From Asterochloris sp. CNOR1 (lineage: Eukaryota; Chlorophyta; Trebouxiophyceae; Trebouxiales; Trebouxiaceae), in contig OZ017752.1 in NCBI GenBank assembly GCA_963969365.1, positions 1,674,001-1,738,000 of the forward strand: a stretch of DNA of 64,000 nt. Reading direction: 5' to 3'. The notes below the pieces were generated by a model. That model saw nothing but the letters and a program-made list of their open reading frames with translations, did not search any database and had not been told where the DNA came from. A program made the translations under genes and the position numbers. This document shows, piece by piece, positions 25,701 to 42,370 of the stretch (the stretch's first letter is position 1; each line of letters begins with the position of its first letter).

Positions 25701-26144
25701 AGGACGATGTGGGACAGATCTGCTGCCTGCTCGCACCTCGTCTGAGCTTTTACTGCTGTCCTGATCCTCGCTGTCCTCCTCTGACATGCTCTGAGGCTGT
25801 CCGCCGTGACTGTGAGTGCTGCTCTGCTTGGTGATGGCAGGGTCGCTGATCAAAAGCACCAGCATGCCATTGGGCAGGCGCAGGCGGCGGTACAGCTTCT
25901 TGTCTGCTGGCGGCTTCACAATGGTCACCTCATCACCAGGCCTGACAACAGTGCCTGGCAGCTCTGGCGTCAGGGCCACAGCCCCTGGCACCACCATGGC
26001 GGCTGCAGCAGGCTGCAGGCCTCTCCCCCTGGCAAACCTTGCCCTCCACTGACTGGAAGCTTTCAAAGGGTTCAAGCTGCTCACAAATGGCCTCCCTCTG
26101 CTCGGGGGGGGCACAGAGTGCTGCAAGTGGCGAACTTGATCCAC
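16734..26144 (-). CDS. Nardilysin-like M16 zinc metalloprotease
   Basis: Peptidase of the M16A (insulysin/nardilysin) family, expected to cleave short peptides inside a closed chamber. Exons read leftwards: 25737-26144, 25275-25412, 24786-24905, 24080-24221, 23550-23712, 23008-23158, 22257-22542, 21620-21855, 20768-21119, 19970-20202, 19505-19615, about 19074-19263 (5' edge uncertain), 18520-18724, 17994 to about 18200, 17602-17719, 17226-17415 and 16734-17007. The inverted zinc motif is HYLEH (H186, E189, H190), and E267 follows with exactly 76 residues between, as in insulysin. An acidic run (SEEDSEDQD... and DTDMDSGEE..., residues about 119-153) sits just before VGVGSLLDP, the place where animal nardilysin has its acidic domain; this favours nardilysin over plain insulysin. 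The N-terminus is rich in R and S and may be a targeting peptide. The C-terminal half keeps LRTKQQLGY. Several introns hold copies of exon edges. Confidence 0.93.
20308..20545 (-). repeat. Two echoes of the acceptor edge of a nardilysin-like exon (true edge at 20202)
   Basis: On the minus strand the true junction is ctgcaggggagctgcccagc, leading into codons for [15 protein letters not shown] copy at 20308-20386 begins ctgcagggaagctgcccacc and follows it for about 75 bases. A weaker copy lies at 20460-20545, beginning ctgcagcctgccagtgatct. Confidence 0.85.
22560..22770 (-). repeat. Two tandem echoes of the acceptor edge of a nardilysin-like exon (true edge at 22542)
   Basis: The true exon starts, on the minus strand, with [19 protein letters not shown]. 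The stretch 22560-22649 repeats about 90 bases of it at high similarity (ggcagctttacatcctgccc against ggcagctctacatcctgccc), and 22665-22760 is a more diverged third copy. Together with the exon this is a three-unit series of about 90-110 bp period. Confidence 0.9.
24936..25145 (-). repeat. Two to three echoes of the zinc-motif exon edge (true edge at 24905)
   Basis: The real exon edge on the minus strand is ttgcagggcctgagccatta, coding [14 protein letters not shown]. Copies lie at 24936-24990 (reads [16 protein letters not shown]) and 25021-25063 (contains cactacctggagcacattcc), with a weak third at 25085-25145. The zinc ligands are lost in the first copy. Confidence 0.85.
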
Positions 26145-26443
26145 CTTTGCAGTGCGATCGAGTCCTGCTTGATAGAGTGGACAAGACGGACACTAGGCCT
26201 CTGCTGTAGGATTCCCAGCAACACACAGCAGTGCCAGAAGGGGCAGAGGCTTTTGTTTCACTTCCACATTGCCATCTTGGAGACAAGTCATGACAGCAAT
26301 GGCAACACACCGAGGGCTTCGAGATGTGCCAGACAGCCTGAGTGCTAAGTGACACACACTTGGAGCCCAGGCCAAATACTTTGGTGAACAGGCTGAGTGA
26401 CAGCAGGGCCTGAGCTGCAGAGCAGACCGGTGCAGACACTAGC
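26145..26443. promoter_or_regulatory. Divergent promoter region, nardilysin-like / ELP3
   Basis: Only 299 bases separate the two start codons, so the upstream controls of both genes share this space. No recognisable core element was found by eye. Confidence 0.5.
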
Positions 26444-32102
<5,659 letters not shown>

Positions 32103-32206
32103 GTCCTCTGGCGACACTTTTGCAGAGGAGGCGCTCCTTGTTGCTCCCAAAGTCTATGTGTTGGAAGCACAAGCCCATATCTACACTTAGCGCCTGCAGC
32201 ACGTCC

Positions 32207-32530
32207 ATGCTTTCATCTCATGTGCGCTTCATTTCATCATCTGGTGCTACAGTCTGCAACATCTGCACGTCTTCAGAAGATGGAATGCCATTGGACCCCA
32301 TTTTGGGCCTAGATGCTAACACCATTGTGTTAGTCGACGTCGACTATCAAGCAGCAAGCTTTCGAATGAACCTTTTGGCCTTGCCTCAAAGAGACAAGAA
32401 TGAGCTCGAGCTGTTGACTTTTGCACATGTCGCCCTCTTGACTGATATCAGGCAGCTTCTCCAAGCAGTGATTGGAAAGGTCAGCGCTTCTGATCTAACC
32501 TGGCTCCCACTGTCCACTTTCGGCACATAA
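32207..32530 (+). CDS. Small ORF of unknown function, or 3' flank of ELP3
   Basis: An ATG-to-TAA frame of 107 codons starting about 100 bases after the ELP3 stop. The local sequence is visibly richer in A and T than its neighbours and nearly free of the ctgcag-type motifs that fill other non-coding DNA here. The translation (MLSSHVRF..., ending LPLSTFGT) has a hydrophobic stretch NTIVLVDVDY and a leucine-rich later half, but I recognise no family. It contains a direct gtcgacgtcgac palindrome. It may be the 3' UTR of ELP3, an unspliced exon of a separate gene, or chance. Confidence 0.25.
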   Translation: MLSSHVRFISSSGATVCNICTSSEDGMPLDPILGLDANTIVLVDVDYQAASFRMNLLALPQRDKNELELLTFAHVALLTDIRQLLQAVIGKVSASDLTWLPLSTFGT

Positions 32531-33078
32531 ACGTGCGAAAGGCGAGGTGCGTGGGCGGGCGGGAGATCAACATTGGACTCCCAGATTTTGCAAGATCTGA
32601 CTACTCAGCTAAGCTGGATCAGTCGCCCAATACTCCGTTGGCCCATACAGCTGTTTGCACACTGACCACAAGGAATCATTCTAGCTCTGCCCATTTCGCA
32701 CAGGTGAACCCCTACATGGCGTCTGCAATCACTGCATAGGAACTGGAGGCATCTTGAGCAATCAGCACTGCTCTGTTCCCGCACCATCAATGACTGCTTG
32801 TCCATCACCTTCCCATGCCGCTGCAGGGGCCAGGCGGCCCAGGACCCATCTCAGAGCCCCGAGCCTCATCTGGCTGAGGCAGTTTCCCTCTAGCCAGAGC
32901 CATCTCAGGCCCAGAGCCATATTTGACTGAGGATGACATCACTACACTGTAGGCTGTCTTGTATACAACAAAAGTTGCTATTCATCTGGCCCTGCCCTAG
33001 TCTGGTTGTCCACAATCATGCTGTCTGATCAGGCTGCCTGCACGTAATAGTGTTGCTTGCTGGCACAACCTCCTGAGG
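32531..33078. other. No gene recognised
   Basis: I find no convincing exon here. It probably holds the promoter and 5' exon(s) of the following ubiquitin-hydrolase-like gene, whose start I could not place. The ATG at 32717 opens only a very short frame. Confidence 0.4.
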
Positions 33079-36000
33079 GTGCACACCTTGTCCTGCAGCG
33101 GCAGGAGTTGTGAGGGGGAGACAACACCGCTCATTTGGCATGGGCGGCCCGCAAAGCCGCACACAATCTCATGGGACTGGCACTTGCAGCCATTGCAGAC
33201 TGAGAGCACTTGCACCCAAGTGTTCAACACCTTCGGATGCCAGAAGGCGCTTTGCGACCCAGCAAGCGATAACCTGCCCTACGGCCTATGCAATCGTGGG
33301 CAAGAGTGAGAACAGACTCTGCGTACCAAGCTCCTGATGCTGCTTCCACATCACATTTCTGTCTGTCTTGTTGTGCTGCTTCCTTGCTCGCTCAAGGCAT
33401 CACAGCCTGTCTCATCACCACTTAGCATGAGGTGCTGGGTTTGCTGACCATATGTGGCCTTAACTCGCATGGTCTGGCAGGTTGCTGCTCACTTCTGCCT
33501 GTTGCCCATGTCAGCTGGGCACCTGGCCCCATGCTCCCAGGTGCCTCCCGATCACCACCACCCACCTGCTGCTTGCTCAGGCAGAGTGTCAGCACCTTGC
33601 TTGAGCACTTGGTTCTCGCCTGCGGAGTCCCTACCTCAACACAGTCGTGCACCTCCTACGTGCCTAATCTGCCAGCTGCTTAGTCTTTCACTCACTGTCT
33701 CTCTGCTATGCAGGTGCTGCTTGACCCCCTGCCTGTTGCCTGCCCAGGCATCAGCCAAAACCTAGCACATCCTTTCAGCCTGCGCCTTGATGCATAGCCA
33801 TGACCAAGGCACGTGTTTACTTCAGGACGCGCCTCGCTGCTCAGCCTTGACTGCAGCTCTCCCCACCCTGCTGCGCAGGTGCTACATCATTGTGGCTGTC
33901 CACCTGCTGCTGGCCTACCCAGGCATTGGCAGGGTGCTGGCTGGCCACTCCTGCATGCGTTGCGTGGAACACCCTGACGTCGCAGAGCCCTGTGGCACCA
34001 GCCTGCTGCGACAGCTGGCAGCTCGCATGCTCAGGCGCAGCACCTGCGTCCATGAGCTGCTGTGCCTGCTGCAGCCCCAGGCGGTGCCTGTGTCTGCTGG
34101 GGGGGCTGTTGAAAGCGGAGACGCGGGTGAGGCGTTCTCGAGCAAGCTTGGGGGCATGGCTGGCGCCAGCAGGCTTCTATAAAGTGTCATGGCAGCAGGG
34201 CAATGTGCATGAAGTCAAGACATACATCCTGGTTGTAGAGTTGGAGAGCTTCTGAACTCCTGCCTGTCAAGCATTGACTGGCTCACAAGTGCAGGCCGCC
34301 ATATCTCTGCATTGCACAATGGCAACGCTTCTGTTGCACCAGCTGGCTGCTGCAGCGCAATGCACCCTGCTCACCCTGACAGCTCAGTGCCTCTCCCCGG
34401 CAAGCTGGCCACGTACTGCCTCCTGCCTGCAGGCGAAGTGGCTCAGCTCCTGTTTGGCCTGGTATGGCACGAGAATGTGAGTGCTGCACCCCGGTTTTCT
34501 TGAAGGCCTCTGCTGCTGAGAAGCAGCTGCTCAAATGGTGCCCTGCTTGAGGGCAGCTGGGTGTATGTGTGTGTTAGTGGAGCTGCGTCTACATGGTGTG
34601 CACTGTGCAGCCTGCTCTGCGTAGATCGTGCACTGCTTCCTGCGGGCCAGTCTCCTGTCCTGTTGTCTGCTTGCCAACGTCACAGGCCCCAACCTTCCTG
34701 AGGTGGCATGGCTTTGCCTGCACCTCTTTGACATGCGTGTACATGCAGAACGGGCGTCTGCTGCAGCCATGTTCGTGCCCTCATATGCATGCAGCAGTCT
34801 GAGGACTCTGCCTCATCCGTGCAGCAGTTGCTGTTGGGCATCAATGCTCGTCCTCTGCCGCCATGCATGCACAAGCCGGCAGAGAACCATGCGGTCTGCC
34901 AACCTTCACATCAGACTGTTGTTCTACGGGGCAGCAGCTACAGCCTGCCTGCCTGCCGGCCTGTGTGGGTGCAGCCCACCTTGCGTCAAACTTGACTGCC
35001 CTGCAGAGCCCCAAGCTCCAGCTTTTCCTCCCCCCCACCCCCAACTTCCCAAAATCTCCCTCTGGGCATGACCCCATGGCTGTCACGCAGACTCCTGCCA
35101 GCCCAGATGGTTATGTGCCCACTTGCCTGCAGGGCCCCAACTCTGGGCAGCCCCTCACCATGCCCCTGCGCGTGGACAAGTTCCACATCATGTGCAAGGC
35201 CTGCCACAACGAGGTCTCTGACTCCAGCCAGGAGGTCACAGAGATGCCCACCTGGCAGGCGGTCGCCCTGAGGGACGGCGAGGGCCGCACATTTGAGTCC
35301 CTGCTGACCAGCCTCACCTTCGCACTGCGGTTTGACGTGGAGGCCACCTCAAGAAATGGCAGGCCGCTTCCCTGGCTCCACAGCGGTTGCAAGGGACGCA
35401 GCTTCGAGAAGATTACACAGCACGCGGTGTCGCCAGGCGTCATGGTGGCCTGCTTTGGCACCCGCCAGCAGTTCGACCCAGTCACCCTGAGGGTGAGATT
35501 TCCCATCACGTTGAGGGCTGTCCTGTGTGGTGGCTGCCAGGGTTGGCCTGCGTCAGCAGCGCAGAGGACCAGATGACCCACTGGGTGAGCTTGGGGGCCG
35601 ATATTCTGCTTGGGAATGCAGCAGGTGTAGGAGCCGCGCCCCACAGTAGGTGGGCTTGATGGCGCTTGTCGGAGGACGGGGCCATCAGTCTGACAGAGCG
35701 CAACTTGGTGAGAGGCTTGATTGTGCCTGTCTGCTTTCAGGGGCACGGCAGCAGCTGGCCCGCACACACTTGGCTTGGTTTGTTGGATGTGGCACCGCCA
35801 GCGCGGCAGCATGACTGAGCAAGTGCATTGATGGTGCTTGTCTGGTTGGGGATGCAGCAGCTGTGGGACAGGGCCTCGCACTCCTCCTGCTGCTCCTTCC
35901 TGGGGCCTGTAGGCCTGCATTCAGGCTTGCCCAGCCAAGTATCAGACACTGCCTGCAGCAGGTTGCATGTCTCAAAGTGACTTTGAACTTCCTGGTGATG

Positions 36001-37024
36001 TGTCTGGCAGAATGAGGGGCATCCTGTCCTGGTCGCAGATGCTCAGCGTGCCTGCAGCATTGCTGCACTGGTCGCACTGCAGCCTCTGCAAGCCCCACCC
36101 AAGATGCTCCAAACCCACATTCCCCCCTGTGAGCCCTGCCGCCGCTTCGACACCCAGATACTTGCAGAGGGGCTTCAGGGGGAATTCCTGCTGCGCCGGG
36201 CTTTATAGCCTCGAGCTAGACGCCGCATCGTGCAGAGGCGCCACCCTCAGTGCGCTAAGCATGCCTCTCACCAGCCTCTGTCCCATCACGCCGCTTCCCA
36301 CCCACTGCAGGGGGGCGCCCTGGACAGCGCTGGTGTGCCCTGCAGCGATGTCATCGACCTTAACCCCTTCTGTGAGATCCCAGCTCCAGATGGTGCCAAG
36401 CACACGCTCCACGCGGTGATCTTTTTCCACGACAGGCACTACATCGCCTGCTGCCGCCGTGGGGAGCTGTGGGTGGCGTACAATGATGAGCGCATGTACC
36501 TGCTCACTCATGAGCTGGTGAGGCTGGCTGGTTGGAATGCGCCAGGTCTGTTTGGCCAGATCAGCAGCAGGCCTGCAGCGCTGCCTGCAAGGTGGTCAGC
36601 CTGGCTTACCATGTGTGCCTGCGCGCCTCAGCACCAGGTCAGCAGCCATACACTGTGTTCCAGGTCTGTCTGAACAAGCCAGCAGGGCAGTCTAAGTGAG
36701 TCTGGGGTCACTCTCTGTACTGCACATCTCAGCATATGGTGCGCCATCACACGCATGCTCCAGGTCCAAACCCAAAGAAGTCAGCAGGTGGCCTGCAATA
36801 CCATCGAAATGCCCCAGCCCACCTGTCCACTGATGGGCCTGCTCACTCTTGTGCCTGTTGCATGTGGGTGCAGCCAGTCGACAATGCGCTCTGACATGAA
36901 GCTTGCTGCCTGGACATCACCTCTGCTTCACGCTACTCTTGGTCCTGCAGGTGACCATGGCAATGGAGGAGGGTTGGCTTTTGCATGCAGCCATGTACGT
37001 GCGCCAGGGGGTGAACCCATCCAG
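33079..37024 (+). CDS. USP53/54-like ubiquitin carboxyl-terminal hydrolase domain protein (5' end unresolved)
   Basis: A C19-type ubiquitin hydrolase fold assembled from exons ending 33305, then 33879-34126, 34433-34476, about 34625-34678, 35133-35492, 36311-36517 and 36951-37024. All join in phase. Joining the first two gives GLCNRGQECYIIVAVHLLLAYP, matching the Cys box GLxNxxGQxSCFLNSALQVL. DAGEVAQLLFGL then matches the family's DAAECFENLL. CKAC in the fifth exon may be part of the zinc finger. HAVIFFHDRHYIAC...YNDERM is the His/Asp box, and VTMAMEEGWLLHAAMYV matches the end of the domain in USP53/54 and in plant 'ubiquitin hydrolase-related' proteins. The nucleophile C is present; the usual GHY is RHY. 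The first exon's 5' edge and the start codon are not identified. The gene may continue into the following feature. Confidence 0.7.
33474..33775 (+). repeat. Three echoes of a USP-like exon acceptor edge (true edge at 33879)
   Basis: The true junction is gcgcaggtgctacatcattg, leading to a cacctgctgctggcctaccc segment. Related stretches appear at 33477 (ggcaggttgctgctcacttc), 33537 (ccaggtgcctcccgatcacc with cacctgctgcttgctcag) and 33711 (gcaggtgctgcttgaccccc with gcctgcccaggcat). All lie in the same intron. Confidence 0.75.
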
Positions 37025-38216
37025 GTGAGTACAGGCCGGCTTCCATTGGCGGTGACTACCTGCATTGACAGTGCTGACATATACATACAGTGTTTGCTGG
37101 CCGCAGGAAGACTGCCATTGCTGCTGCTGGTCTCAAATACTCTGCATGTTGCGCTTACACACCTCTGTTATTTGTGCATGTGGGCATGACCAAAACCAGG
37201 TCTGGCCTGCCTTTAGCCATGCTTTCCAGGGGGTTCTTGCCATTTGAGGATTGTTTGGCTTGGTACAGCTCAGCTGGATGGCTCATTACAGGACAGGCAT
37301 GAGTGTTGTTCAATAAGTGACATTGCTTTCAAGCTTTGTGCAGATACCTGCAGGAGCTCAACATTGTCGACAAGCCCTGTGCAGTGTTCCGCTGTCCTGA
37401 CAGTATGCTGCTGGCTTTAGTGCAGCCACCTCGAGGAGCTGAGGGATGTGCAGCAGCCACACAACTACTGGGATCGGCTGGAGGCTCTGTCACCCCAAAG
37501 ACGTAGGAAGGCAGCTACCATATCAGGCAGCCCTGGCCAAGTGCGTTGGTTGTCTTTTGCACTGTACATCTCTGCATGTTGTCCGTCTCTGCAGGCAGCC
37601 TGCCAGTGCTGTGCATGCAGCCAGCTGGTGGCCTTCATGTAAGTCTCTGCCTGTGCGTCAGCTGCCTGCTGCATTGTCACCCTGGAGGAGGTTCCAGGTC
37701 TGTGCATGCAGCGTGCCAGCTTGCTGGTGGCATGCAGGTGGGCTCAGCCTCTGCATTATTGCATGCCTCGTTGGCCCCCTGCATGGCTCAGCAGGCGGCC
37801 GGTCAGGCCTGTGCAGCTGGAGCTCTGCCTTGGTGATGGTGGCATGCCACAATGTCGGTCATATCGTACCTGTCTGTACAGGGCACTTGCTGGTCTGAAG
37901 CACAAATCGTTGAAGACTCCTAGCTACTGCTGTTGCCCCAGTGCTGGTGCCACTGCAGCCACCCTCCCTGCACATGCGAGCACGTTGGGGTCCAAGCTGG
38001 ATGGGGAACAGCGCCTGCTGGCAAAGGCGCAACCTGTGCCCAGCTGCATGTGCAAGTGCTGACCCCTCCCCAGCTGCCTCCCTGAGTGCTGGCTGCAACT
38101 TACAATAGGTCGTTCTGGCATAGAGATGGCTTGTGCTCAGAGGTGGCCACCTGGTTGAACCCTCAAATGCTGGCATCTGTTGACTTGCAGCTCCCAAGCA
38201 TGAAATTTGTCTGCAG
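37025..38216 (+). other. Intron or gap between two exon groups
   Basis: Two possible exons occur: 37344 onward (reads YLQELNIVDKP after a tgtgcag acceptor) and 37426 onward (reads HLEELRDVQQPHNYWDRLEA). They resemble each other at the start, so one may be an echo of the other. Neither gave an in-phase link to 38217, so I leave open whether one gene spans this gap. Confidence 0.35.
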
Positions 38217-41200
38217 GATGAGCAGCAAGAGCTTTATGCTCAGCTGCGAAAGGCTGACCTGATTGAAGCCAACATAGACCCAGCCAAGATCGACCTGGAT
38301 GTGGCGGAGACGCTGCTGGAGCTCTCACCGGTGGCTGATGTGAGCCGTGCACACTTGCTGCATCTGGCAGGTTGATGCTGTGGCACAGCTAAGCTGGAGG
38401 CAGTGCAGCAGCTGTGTCACAGCCCATTGTACAGGCAGCAGAGGTGGCCTGGGTCAAGATGCAGTTTGCTGGCTGCATCTTGAGTCTTGCGTGATGTGTC
38501 CCACAGCTCTTGCCAACCTGCAGGTGGGTCAGCCATTGGGGCGCACAACGGGGGGACAGCATGCCAGCCTGCCTGGCCTGTGGTCGCCCATGGCTGATGT
38601 CGCATGCGCACTGCATGTCAGGAGCTGTGTACTCTGTCAGCACGTCGTATGCGCAGAGAATGTTCTTCTGCACCAAAGTCTGGTCTGCCTGCCTGCTGCA
38701 GGAGCAGGCCATTGTGCAGCAGGTCCTGCGCAACATGCTGGGCAGGCCCAAGCTCCAGGAGGTGCACAGGGAGCTTCTGCAGGCCCTGCAGGGGCCAGAC
38801 GGCCCCAGCCTGCCGGAGCTGCTGGTAATGGTGGTACAAATGGGCCTCGTGAAGGACGAAGACCAGGCGCAGGAGGTGAAGTTGGCCAGGCAGCAGCTGG
38901 AGCAGGCTGCAGAGGTGAACCCTGCACACTGGTCGGGGGCCAAGAGAGTGCTGACAATTGCTGGTATTTCCCGAGCAGCTGGGGCAGGAGGTGGAGGTGA
39001 CCGTGGGTGTATGCACACATCGCTCAGATGCAGCAACAGGATGAGACAAGGGGTACGCACCTTGTTGTAGTTGGGACCTGCATGGGGATGCAGGTCCTTG
39101 AGACCATCAGGACAATGGCCCAGCAGCTGGCGCCAGTGGTGAGAGGTGAACGCCCTGCTGCAACCGAGTGTCTTCTGGCATACCTGTCAGACAACATGTC
39201 TGCCCCCCACCCACCTGCCTGCAGATGCAAGCACGGCGCCTGCAGCAGGGTGAGGACCCCAGCAGCAGCGTCAGCCAGCCTGCTGGCAAGCAGCCAAGCA
39301 AGCTCTGGCAGCCTGAGCACGGCGCTGGGGCAGACCGCATTGGTGCCCTGACAGCAGACACTGTCAGGGAGATGCACCGGCAGGCAGCCCTTGCAGAGGC
39401 TGCCGATGAGGCTGAGAAGGTTTCTGCTGCTGCGGACGCAGCTCTGCGAGCAGAGAGCGTGGCAGTGGAGGCTACTGCACCCGAGCTGGTTACTGCACCT
39501 CAGAGGGCTGCAGCAGAGAAGGCTGCATGGGGCCTTCGCAGCGCCCACATGTTCTGGCCAGACGAGGCAGCGCTGCAGGCAGCGGTTCAGGCCTCTGTGC
39601 GGGAGGCAGCATCGGCAGATGGCAGTGCCACCAGTGGAGGCAGCTGCCGTGTCAGGGCTGCAGTCTTCGATCGGGCTGGGCTGCGTGGTGCCCTCCAGGC
39701 CTCCTCGGGCCACAGGGCGGAGTCAGACACCACTGAGGAGTGGGCCAGCGCTACCAGCAGCAGCTCTGCCAGGCAGCAGGGCAGCAGCCGTGACCCGTCT
39801 AGTGGCAGCCCTGCCAGCTGTGGGGCAGCTGGCCCCTGGGAGGAGAAGGCTTCTCTGCTGCGGCGTCCAGGCAGTGCAGAGGCTGGTGCAGCCTCTTGCG
39901 GGGGCAGCCAGCCTGGCATTTCACAGCGGCCTGCCTGCAGCTCACCGCCGCCCAGAGCACAGCCTGCCAGCCGCACCTACAGCAGCTCTGCAGTTGGGGC
40001 TGCAGGCACTGCAGAGCGCCAGAGGCTGGCCCAGTCATCTCCGGAGGTGGAGCAGGTATGATTGTGTCAGAGCCTGCTCAAAACTTGTGTGAGGACCTGC
40101 TCTAGGTTGTTGAGGCAGATGGGATGGACGCCAAGCCGGCTGGCCTCTCTGCATACATGGCGAGGAGAGTGCCGTACCTGGGCTGGAAAGCAACAGGCAG
40201 ATACACCTGCGTGGTGGGGGTTTGCTGCTGAGCAGCTGCGTGCTGAACATGCAGAGATGCAGCAGGCCATTGTTCGGTTGCAGGGGGCAGCGGCGGGCCA
40301 GTGGCACCACCTGTTCAATCCTGGCGGCCTGGCTGCCGGCCTCCTGGACGCATCCAGCCCAGTGGCTCCTGGAGTGGCCTCCCATGAGATCTCTCAGATT
40401 GGCAGAGTCCAGCGGGGACAGCCTGCACAGCGGGTGGAGGAGTGACATCTGTCACGTGACATCACTGTGATGTGCTTCCTTTTAGTGTGCTCTGTGCCCC
40501 CCCTTCTTGCTCACAGCTCCAGATGAGAACAAGCTGTAGATGTCTCTATGCACTGCCTGACACCAGCCTGGCTTCTGGAGCCTCTGGCTGCCTGCTGCAC
40601 ACTTTTGGCCACATCAGACCTTGAGACGCCAAGCTGTCCGTGTCCTGCAGGTTCGCTGGGTCTCCACCGAAACCAGCGGCAGGACTGAGGGAGGCAGAAG
40701 ACAGACAGCCAGCACATGTGTGCTCGCTGGGCTCGTGCGCCAGCTCGGATGCAGGGCAGCCCGGGAGTGATGCCCAGGAGGTGAGCAGCTTGCAGTTGCA
40801 GGTGGCAGGTCTGCTTGGCTGCGCTGGAGGTGCAGTGCTGTGCCCGGCCTGGCTGACGGCAGTGTGAGGAGGAGGTGGGCAGCCTGCAGCCTGCACCAAT
40901 GCCTGGCAGTGCACGATAGCAGTCGAGTGTTGTGCCGTGCCGGGGCTGAAGACAGTGCTTTTGCGCCTTTCGGTGGACAGGTATTCGATAGCCTGGCTCA
41001 TGGTGCTGTTGATGGGGGCAGGCATGGGTGTGTGATGGGTGTTGTCCACCTTAATGATGGGTATGCCCATGGTCTTTGCCAATCACCCTGCTGAGCAGCG
41101 CTCTGTGGCAGGAGTCAATTTGAGGCAGCCCGTCACAGGGGTGCTTGCCCTGGTGTGTCACAGCGCTGCCCGAGCTGTGTTGCAGGCAGGGGCTGGCAGA

Positions 41201-42370
41201 GCCTGGCACAGTTCCCTGGGCAACAAGCTAGCAGTTGGACTGCCTGAGGAGTGCCGTCTGCTGCAGAGCCTTGAGGAGCAGGCCAGCAAGGACACGAGGC
41301 TGCACAGCCCTGCATGCGCCAGCAATGACGAGGTAGGCACACATGATCGCTGCTGCACAGCCGTCAGCCTGGCATGCTTCACTTTCCCTGCTTACAGCGA
41401 GCATGCCTTGAGGTTGAGAGGTCAGCATCAACATGTGTGACTTCCTGCTGCAGAGCCTGAAGGAGAAGGACGCAGAGGTCCACGAGCTGTGCACGCCCTC
41501 AGGTGGCAGTGCCGGGGAGGTGAGGCTCGAGTGGCTGCAGTCAGCAGAGCAGCTTTCTTGACGTAAGGTTGGCTCCTGTCGCCCCAGTTGGTGCCCACAG
41601 AGCCAGGGTCGTCAGCTGCCAGGGACCCTCAGGCTGAGCTGCCTCATATCATCTGCGAGGCCCAGAACGTCCCAACTGCTGAGCGTCACATTGTTAGCCA
41701 GCACCATGCTGCAGGACTGCATGTTGCACAGCACTGCAGCCTTGAAACCGCCTTTGCTGGCTTCACTGGAGTGCTGACATGCCGCTGCTGTGCTGCGCAG
41801 GGTGGAGCGCAGGCAGCTGAGAGGCCGCCAGGCCTGGCGGGCGCCATCATGCTGTCGCTCGCTGCCCTGCGCCTCCTGCTCTGCGGCGCGGCAGCAGGGG
41901 TTGCCTGCGGGGGGCGCATCATCCGTCACTGCCCTGCAGTGCCGCACATGCCACCTGCCAGCCAGGGCACATCCCCCGCCACGCTGGCAGGCGCCAGCTC
42001 TGCATACGGAGCCCCAGCTCCTGCCACTATGGCAGAGAACGATCCCGCAGGCGAGGCTGGCGGCACCAGAGGCGCACGGCGCAGCTGCCGCTGCAAGCGC
42101 AGGGTCAAGGGCAGGACCGCACAGCCCACCCGGTTTGCCAAGGTCGCGCAGGGCTGCTCCAGGAGGCGTGAGGCCTGCAGGCGGGTGGCAGCCGGCCTGC
42201 TGGTGGGTGACAGCCCGCCAGACCTGAGGGCCAAGGCTGAAGGAGCCACGCTGAGGGCCATCGGTGGTGCCTGCGGCTTGGTCGGCTTCAGCCTGAATGG
42301 TGCGGACGCCCTCATGCGGGGCATCCAGGACACTGGCAGCCGCCTGCTGGGGTGCGCCCTGCGGCGCTAG
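38217..42370 (+). CDS. Unknown protein, coiled-coil and Ala/Ser-rich with a C-terminal membrane segment; possibly the 3' part of the USP-like gene
   Basis: Not recognised. Exons that keep phase are 38217-38339, 38702-38914, 39094-39138, 39225-40055, 40106 to an uncertain end, about 40235-40441, 40651-40780, 41267-41332 and/or 41454-41519, about 41588-41668 and 41801-42370. An 18-nt exon at 38979-38996 is also possible. The first two exons are charged and helical (ELYAQLRKADLIEANID..., QAIVQQVLRNMLGRPK...), probably coiled coil. The 831-nt exon is Ala/Ser/Gly-rich and looks disordered. The last exon has a likely membrane helix (IMLSLAALRLLLCGAAAGVA) followed by a basic, Cys-rich tail. Phase continuity supports one transcript across these exons. 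Whether it joins the upstream ubiquitin-hydrolase exons, giving a membrane-anchored enzyme, is inference only. Confidence 0.5.
41267..41519 (+). repeat. Tandem pair of homologous 66-nt exons
   Basis: The stretches 41267-41332 and 41454-41519 are each 66 nt, open in the same phase, preceded by ctgcag and followed by a GT donor (gtaggc and gtgagg). They encode SLEEQASKDTRL... and SLKEKDAEVHEL..., clearly related. Unlike the other echoes, both copies look fully usable as exons. Confidence 0.75.
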
